A stretch of DNA of 6,422 nt from UBA791 sp963602355 (GTDB lineage Bacteria > Cyanobacteriota > Vampirovibrionia > Gastranaerophilales > Gastranaerophilaceae), in the NCBI GenBank assembly GCA_963602355.1, contig CAVCIU010000070.1, forward strand, positions 1 to 6,422, read 5' to 3'. Positions 1 through 3,604 of the stretch are shown here, piece after piece. Under the pieces are notes generated by a model that made no database searches, was not told the DNA's origin, and saw nothing but the letters and a program-made list of their open reading frames with translations. The position numbers were made by a program, and so were the translations under genes. Within the stretch, counting starts at the first letter, position 1, and each line of letters opens with the position of its first letter.

Positions 1-167
1 GTAAGAAAACACTTAAATCAGCTAAATTAACATTCTCTCATAAACAATTAGTTAACCGTCAAACTCCTAATTTACAAACAATTAGAGTTAATGATAATGG
101 TGTAACTCGTAAAATGACAGTATGTGCTTCTTGCTTAAAAGCAAACAAAGTTCAAAAAGCTGTTTAA
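1..167 (+). CDS. rpmB: 50S ribosomal protein L28, 3' part (5' end outside window)
   Basis: Reading from base 3, 54 codons remain open to a TAA at 165-167. The protein contains SHKQLVNRQTPNLQTIRV, followed by a basic stretch and CASCLKANKV near the C-terminus. This matches bacterial L28, a structural protein of the large ribosomal subunit, whose usual pattern is S-H-x-x-R/K...PNLQ-x-(V/I)RV...C-x-S/A-C-L-K-A. Gram-positive-type L28 is about 62 residues, so only roughly the first 8 residues should be missing. The C-terminal Cys-x2-Cys is kept. Some L28 proteins pair it with an N-terminal Cys-x2-Cys to bind zinc, but that end is outside the window, so zinc binding cannot be judged. The gene is monocistronic at its 3' end, because a strong terminator begins about 20 bases after the stop. 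It converges on tsf. Confidence 0.93.
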   Translation, partial: KKTLKSAKLTFSHKQLVNRQTPNLQTIRVNDNGVTRKMTVCASCLKANKVQKAV

Positions 168-186
168 TTGTTTATTAAACAAATTT

Positions 187-223
187 AAAAAAAAGAGAAA
201 CTTTAAGGTTTCTCTTTTTTTTT
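187..223 (+). terminator. Intrinsic terminator of rpmB
   Basis: An A-rich run followed by AAGAGAAAC (193-201) pairs with GTTTCTCTT (208-216) around a 6-base loop. A run of nine T follows (215-223). This is a classic Rho-independent terminator placed just after the rpmB stop. The A-run on the left side could also give a U-run for transcripts coming from the other strand. Confidence 0.88.
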
Positions 224-256
224 GTGCAAATTTTTACATGACAATTTTTATTAATA

Positions 257-290
257 AAAAAGACTTAGTTCATTTTGAACTAAGTCTTTT
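257..290 (-). terminator. Intrinsic terminator of the rpsB-tsf operon, probably bidirectional
   Basis: AGACTTAGTTCA (261-272) and its exact reverse complement TGAACTAAGTCT (276-287) enclose a 3-base loop. Three A/T pairs (258-260 with 288-290) extend the stem to 15 bp. Read on the minus strand, the stem lies about 20 bases after the tsf stop and is followed by a U-rich tract (complement of 255-260), so it should end the rpsB-tsf transcript. On the plus strand a T-run also follows, so it may act as a backup for rpmB. Confidence 0.88.
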
Positions 291-311
291 CTTTATGAGT
301 TGTTAATTAAA

Positions 312-1175
312 TTAACCTTTGATTTGGCTCATAACTTCATCAGCGAAGTTTTCGTTACGTTTTTCTAAACCTTCACCCAATGTGTATCTAACAAATTTAA
401 CGATGTTTAATTTGCCTTCGATTAATTGAGCAACTGTTTGGCTAGGATCTTTAACGAAACCTTGTTCTAATAAACATTTTTGAGCTAAGATTTTGTGTAA
501 ACGACCTTCAACGATTTTTTCTCTAATGTTTTCAGGTTTTTTAGCTAAATCTTCTTTACCCATTTCGATACGTTTTTCTTCTTCTCTTACTTCAGCAGGA
601 ATATCTTCTGGTGATAAGAATTCAGGTGCGCATGAAGCGATGTGCAAGCATAAATCTTTCATTAAAGCTTCATCTTTAGCATCTGTTTGAAGTAAAACAC
701 CGATTTTACCATTGTGGATATAAGAAGCAACGTTACCTTCAAATCTTTCAAATCTTCTGAAAGTAATTTTTTCACCGATAGAAGCGATTTTTTCTTTGAT
801 AACGTCTTCAATTGTTTTGCCACATTTTGGGCAAGTAGAAGCAAGTAAAGCATCAACGTCAGCTGGGTTTGATTCAGCAACGAAGTCTGCTAAACATTGG
901 CAAAGTTCTTTGAATTCATCGTTTTTAGCAACGAAGTCAGTTTCGCAGTTAACTTCAACCAAAGCACCTACTTTATCGTTTACAGATGATGCAACAAGAC
1001 CTTCAGCTGCGATTCTGCCCATTTTCTTTTCTGCAGAAGCGATACCTTTTTGTCTTAATGCTTCAACTGCTTTTTCCATATCACCTTCGCACTCAGTTAA
1101 GGCTTTTTTGCAATCCATCATGCCAGCGCCTGTTTTGTCGCGAAGTTCTTTTACCATTTGTGCTGTTATTGCCAT
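312..1175 (-). CDS. tsf: Translation elongation factor Ts (EF-Ts)
   Basis: EF-Ts is the cytosolic guanine nucleotide exchange factor that releases GDP from EF-Tu during translation. The 287-residue product begins with the UBA-like N-domain (about 1-45, with KELRDKTGAGMMDCKKAL). The EF-Tu-contacting TDFVA motif lies at 79-83, then come the core subdomains (IGEKI at 133-137 and HIASCAPEF at 178-186) and a C-terminal module including EGRL and GEGLEK. Length and order are normal for the bacterial family. The ATG is preceded by GGAGA (complement of 1184-1188) at 8 bases. It is second in an operon 22 bp after rpsB, the conserved bacterial arrangement; pyrH and frr, often next, are absent because a terminator follows. 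Oddities are ten cysteines, including a C115-P-K-C118 knuckle in the loop before IEDVIKEKI. Confidence 0.98.
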   Translation of the reverse strand: MAITAQMVKELRDKTGAGMMDCKKALTECEGDMEKAVEALRQKGIASAEKKMGRIAAEGLVASSVNDKVGALVEVNCETDFVAKNDEFKELCQCLADFVAESNPADVDALLASTCPKCGKTIEDVIKEKIASIGEKITFRRFERFEGNVASYIHNGKIGVLLQTDAKDEALMKDLCLHIASCAPEFLSPEDIPAEVREEEKRIEMGKEDLAKKPENIREKIVEGRLHKILAQKCLLEQGFVKDPSQTVAQLIEGKLNIVKFVRYTLGEGLEKRNENFADEVMSQIKG

Positions 1176-1197
1176 TTTTTATTTCTCCATTAATTAA

Positions 1198-1959
1198 TTA
1201 TGCGTTTGCAGTTTCTACACCTGCATCTTCTGGTTTAATTTCTTCAATTTTTTTAGTTGTATTAGCTTTAGCTGCTCTTAATTCTTTACCTTCAAGAACT
1301 GCATCTGCTAATTTTGAAGCAACTAATTTAATTGAACGGATAGCATCGTCGTTACCAGGGATAACGTAATCGATGTTATCTGGGTTAGCATTTGTATCAG
1401 CTAAGCAAATAACAGGAATACCTAATTTGTTAGCTTCAAGAATAGCGATATCTTCTTTAGCTTGGTCAACGATGAAGATTAATTCTGGCAATCCTCTCAT
1501 TTCTTTAATACCGCCTAAAGTTTTGCTCAATTTAGCAAGTTGTCTGTTCATTTGAGCGATTTCTTTTTTAGGTAATTTTTCAGCATGACCGCTAGCGATA
1601 AAGCTTTCTAATTCTCTTAATTTGTTTACTCTGCCTCTGATTGTTTCAAAGTTAGTTAACATACCACCTAACCATCTTCTGTTAACGTAGTATGCACCAG
1701 CTCTTGTAGCTTCTTCTGCTACAACGTCAGTTGCTTGTTTTTTTGTACCTACGAATAAAACATTTTTACCTTTTGCAGAATATTCTCTTACTACGTCGTA
1801 AGCTGCATCTAGTAATTCTGATGTTTTACGTAAGTCAATTACATAAATACCATTTCTTGCACCATAAATATATGGTTTCATTTTTGGGTTCCATCTTTGT
1901 GTTTGGTGTCCAAAGTGTACACCTGCGTCTAAAAGTTCAGTCATTGATGCTACTGGCAT
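1198..1959 (-). CDS. rpsB: 30S ribosomal protein S2
   Basis: S2 is a late-assembling protein of the small ribosomal subunit that helps hold S1 or the mRNA platform. The 253 residues contain the family signatures in order: LLDAGVHFGHQTQRWNPKM near the N-terminus, then IYGARNGIYVIDLRKT, FVGTKKQA, NRRWLGGMLTNFETI, LPELIFIVDQAKE and the C-terminal IPVICLADTNANPDNIDYVIP. The last 25 or so residues form a variable charged tail rich in Lys, Glu and Ala. The first ATG is chosen because a GGAGA motif (complement of 1966-1970) lies 6 bases upstream and family members typically start M-x-V-x-S-M; an internal Met at residue 6 is the alternative. It is the first gene of rpsB-tsf, with its own promoter and a structured leader that may bind S2. 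Confidence 0.98.
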   Translation of the reverse strand: MPVASMTELLDAGVHFGHQTQRWNPKMKPYIYGARNGIYVIDLRKTSELLDAAYDVVREYSAKGKNVLFVGTKKQATDVVAEEATRAGAYYVNRRWLGGMLTNFETIRGRVNKLRELESFIASGHAEKLPKKEIAQMNRQLAKLSKTLGGIKEMRGLPELIFIVDQAKEDIAILEANKLGIPVICLADTNANPDNIDYVIPGNDDAIRSIKLVASKLADAVLEGKELRAAKANTTKKIEEIKPEDAGVETANA

Positions 1960-1997
1960 CTTTCTTCTCCTTATATTATTGTGTATTGTACTACGGA

Positions 1998-2051
1998 TTC
2001 TAAGACTTCATTCATTTCTGAACTAGGGCGAAGCCTATCAAGTCATTAGAA
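1998..2051 (-). promoter_or_regulatory. Structured 5' leader of rpsB (possible S2 autoregulatory site)
   Basis: In the rpsB transcript, the bases complementary to 2040-2051 and 1998-2008 pair over 11 bp with one bulged base (2045). They enclose a second, smaller hairpin (about 2024-2037, UAGG/CCUA or GGC-UUC-GCC). With the TSS predicted near 2052-2053, this stem would sit at the very 5' end of a leader of about 93 nt. S2 autoregulation through the rpsB leader is established in enterobacteria; that this stem does the same job is inference. I do not recognise it as a known leader family. Confidence 0.5.
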
Positions 2052-2059
2052 CCATAATA

Positions 2060-2087
2060 ATTATAATACAAACATATTTACAAGCAA
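2060..2087 (-). promoter_or_regulatory. Sigma-70-type promoter of rpsB-tsf
   Basis: On the minus strand TTGCTT (complement of 2082-2087) lies 16 bases before a perfect TATAAT (complement of 2060-2065). Transcription should begin near 2052-2053, about 93 nt before the rpsB ATG. The -35 matches the consensus in its first three bases only. It lies in the 168-bp gap after the upstream phospholipase-like gene. No convincing terminator for that gene is seen in the gap, so some readthrough into rpsB is possible. Confidence 0.6.
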
Positions 2088-2127
2088 ACTGAACTTATAA
2101 AGTGTTAAGAGTTATGACGCAAGACTT

Positions 2128-2964
2128 TTAGTCGTGGTCGTGGTGTTCCATACCTCGGTATTCAAGTCCCATTTGATCACTAACGTTTTGTAAAAATTCT
2201 TTTGTTGATTGAACTGCTAAGTTAAATTGTTGTTGCGTAATTTCGTCCCAATAAGGTTCATTTTTACGTGTAATTTTTCCGACATCTTTTGTTTCTTCAA
2301 AATTGTTTTGGAACAATTGAGTGCAACTTCTTGGGTTTCTAACTTCTGTTACATAATTTTTTGCACAATCATCAACGATGTCTTCTGCAAATCTTTCGTA
2401 ATCAGTGTGAATTTTTAAATCAATCGCTTTACCTACTGCAGAAGTTTCTTGAATATGTTGTGGTTGAGTTATGTCTTGCAAGAAGTGGCAAGCTCTTGCT
2501 GCATTTTCAATTGTTGCATCATCGTCTTCGTCTTCGATTGCCATATCAATTTTGTCTAAATGGTCATAATAGGCTGCTTTTGCATTGTTTTTGCCATTAA
2601 AATCCATAAAACTCAAAGCATTATTATTTGTAATTTTTTTGAAAACTGTTGCTGTATTTAGAGCACCTAAGCTAAAAGTTCCGAAGGCTTTTAGTTTGTC
2701 AGCAAAAGATATAGTTTTTTCTTCTTTTGGTTCTTCATGTTTTAAGAAGATATCTTGTTCTGGTTGTTCTTTTTCGCCAAAGTAGAAATGTTTATTTGCC
2801 AAGAACCCAATATCATCGTGATCGGGTTGTTGAACAAAATGTTCAAGTGCATCTTTATATTTTGCAAATTGAGGCATGTCTTTAATTGCTGTTTCCATAA
2901 TTACTCTATGGGTTTCACAGCTCCAGCCAAAATTTATGTTATTTCTGTTTGGGTTTATATTCAT
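2128..2964 (-). CDS. Zinc-dependent phospholipase C / S1-P1 nuclease-like protein, no signal peptide
   Basis: The 278-residue product carries the metal-ligand pattern of the zinc-dependent phospholipase C / P1 nuclease superfamily. W14 and H19 have the W-x4-H spacing of S1/P1 nucleases. D48 and H59 lie in PD...KHFYF. Then come H160-x3-D164-x5-H170 (CHFLQDITQPQH) and H186-x3-E190 (HTDYE); the final Glu is as in phospholipase C, where S1/P1 has Asp. Known members hydrolyse phospholipids or single-stranded nucleic acids with three zinc ions and are usually secreted, with the Trp as the mature N-terminus. Here only 13 polar, Asn-rich residues precede the Trp. The ATG has GGAG 6 bases upstream (complement of 2971-2974), and an in-frame TAG (2968-2970) excludes a longer start. 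Residues 77-127 look like a family-variable insertion, and the C-terminus ends HHDHD. Substrate and location are unknown. Confidence 0.8.
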   Translation of the reverse strand: MNINPNRNNINFGWSCETHRVIMETAIKDMPQFAKYKDALEHFVQQPDHDDIGFLANKHFYFGEKEQPEQDIFLKHEEPKEEKTISFADKLKAFGTFSLGALNTATVFKKITNNNALSFMDFNGKNNAKAAYYDHLDKIDMAIEDEDDDATIENAARACHFLQDITQPQHIQETSAVGKAIDLKIHTDYERFAEDIVDDCAKNYVTEVRNPRSCTQLFQNNFEETKDVGKITRKNEPYWDEITQQQFNLAVQSTKEFLQNVSDQMGLEYRGMEHHDHD

Positions 2965-3023
2965 GCACTACTCCACAGTTTTATAATGTTACTGAAGCTT
3001 TAAAATTGACTTTTCTTGATAAA

Positions 3024-3043
3024 TTGTAAACAAATTTTTACAA
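3024..3043. repeat. Inverted repeat between divergent genes, candidate operator
   Basis: TTGTAAA (3024-3030) and TTTACAA (3037-3043) are exact inverted copies separated by CAAATT. The repeat lies in the 133-bp divergent gap between the phospholipase-like gene and the DUF1284 gene, 59 and 54 bp from the two starts. The size suits a dimeric regulator, but the surroundings are very AT-rich and I recognise no specific binding consensus. A weak minus-strand promoter (TTGTAA at 3038-3043, TATCAA at 3016-3021, spacing 16) would overlap it. No good plus-strand promoter is visible, only a -10-like TATTAT at 3070-3075. Confidence 0.35.
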
Positions 3044-3084
3044 ATCAAATTTATAGAAATTTTTTATTTTATTATGTTTTAGGC

Positions 3085-3091
3085 AAAGGAG
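3085..3091 (+). promoter_or_regulatory. Ribosome binding site fixing the GTG start of the DUF1284 gene
   Basis: AAAGGAG is placed 6 bases before GTG at 3098-3100. The next in-frame ATG is six codons further on, which would put the site 24 bases away, so the GTG is the likely start. Confidence 0.8.
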
Positions 3092-3097
3092 ATTTTT

Positions 3098-3562
3098 GTG
3101 AAAAATTACATTGAAATGCGACCCCACCATTTGTTATGTCTTCCTGGTTATAAGGGCTATGGCTACGATAAAAAACATTCTAACAGTTGGGATAGAGTGT
3201 CAAAATCTTTAAAAGAATATCCTGATATGAGAGTAAAAATCGTTTCTGGTAAAGATACACTTTGTACAACTTGTCCGAATGACGGCTCAAAAGGTACGTC
3301 TTGTAACGGTAAACGTTTGAAAATCCTTGATGACCAAGTTAAAAATTTAATTAACATAAAAGATAATGTAATATACAGATTTAATGATCTTATGGATAAG
3401 GTTAGAGAGGTTATGACTCCAGAAAAACACAAAGAACTTTGCGGTTCTTGTCAATGGAGAAGTAAGGGTTTATGTAACGACACATTCCAAAAACAATCAG
3501 GTGTTGAACCTTATGAACCTCAAGAAGTTGATCCAGAAGATATATTTATGTATGCAGTTTAG
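3098..3562 (+). CDS. DUF1284-family cysteine-rich protein
   Basis: The 154-residue protein opens with MRPHHLLCLPGYKGYGY (residues 7-23), the hallmark of the DUF1284 family, whose members begin RPHHLLC-x-x-G-(F/Y)-(R/K)-G-x-G-Y. No biochemical function is established to my knowledge. Seven cysteines are visible: C14, C56-x2-C59 with C69, and C115-x2-C118 with C126. The two clusters (CTTC-x9-C and CGSC-x7-C) look like ligands for an iron-sulfur cluster or zinc, which is inference. There is no signal peptide or membrane segment, so it should be cytosolic. The C-terminus is acidic and ends DPEDIFMYAV. Translation starts at GTG with a strong ribosome binding site. uvrA follows 42 bp downstream on the same strand without a terminator between, but with its own promoter, so a link to DNA repair is only positional. 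Confidence 0.85.
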   Translation: MKNYIEMRPHHLLCLPGYKGYGYDKKHSNSWDRVSKSLKEYPDMRVKIVSGKDTLCTTCPNDGSKGTSCNGKRLKILDDQVKNLINIKDNVIYRFNDLMDKVREVMTPEKHKELCGSCQWRSKGLCNDTFQKQSGVEPYEPQEVDPEDIFMYAV

Positions 3563-3567
3563 TTTGC

Positions 3568-3595
3568 TTGAAAATGATATACCGAGTGGTATAAT
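3568..3595 (+). promoter_or_regulatory. Extended -10 promoter of uvrA
   Basis: TTGAAA (3568-3573) is followed after 16 bases by a perfect TATAAT (3590-3595), preceded by TGG, which gives the extended -10 form TGnTATAAT. It fits in the 42-bp gap after the DUF1284 stop. Transcription would begin at about 3602-3605, at or within three bases of the uvrA ATG. Confidence 0.72.
3578..3593. promoter_or_regulatory. Palindrome over the uvrA -10 box, candidate damage-response operator
   Basis: TATACC (3578-3583) and GGTATA (3588-3593) are perfect inverted arms with the 4-base spacer GAGT. The right arm covers most of the -10 box, so a bound dimer would block RNA polymerase. uvrA is a classic LexA target, and Firmicute and enterobacterial LexA sites also have two arms around a short central spacer. 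The sequence is not a known LexA consensus, so the assignment is inference. Confidence 0.45.
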
Positions 3596-3604
3596 GTTGA
3601 CGTT

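Noticed and set aside
796..1197. A 133-codon plus-strand open frame lying opposite tsf, and similar long antisense frames opposite rpsB, the phospholipase-like gene and uvrA.
   Set aside because: Each is fully covered by a well-supported gene on the other strand, has low-complexity Ser/Leu/Phe-rich translation and lacks a ribosome binding site.
1971..2015. A 14-codon minus-strand ORF (MNEVLESVVQYTII) in the rpsB leader whose TAA directly abuts the rpsB Shine-Dalgarno.
   Set aside because: It has no ribosome binding site of its own, no run of regulatory codons, and an ORF this short is expected by chance in AT-rich DNA. Its ATG also lies in the loop region of the proposed leader stem.
2088..2127. 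A possible terminator after the phospholipase-like gene.
   Set aside because: Only a 5-base A/T-rich pairing with a long loop and no U-run could be found, so no terminator is claimed.
3564..3569. TTGCTT as the -35 of the uvrA promoter.
   Set aside because: It would leave a 20-base spacer to TATAAT. TTGAAA at 3568-3573 matches the consensus better and gives 16 bases.
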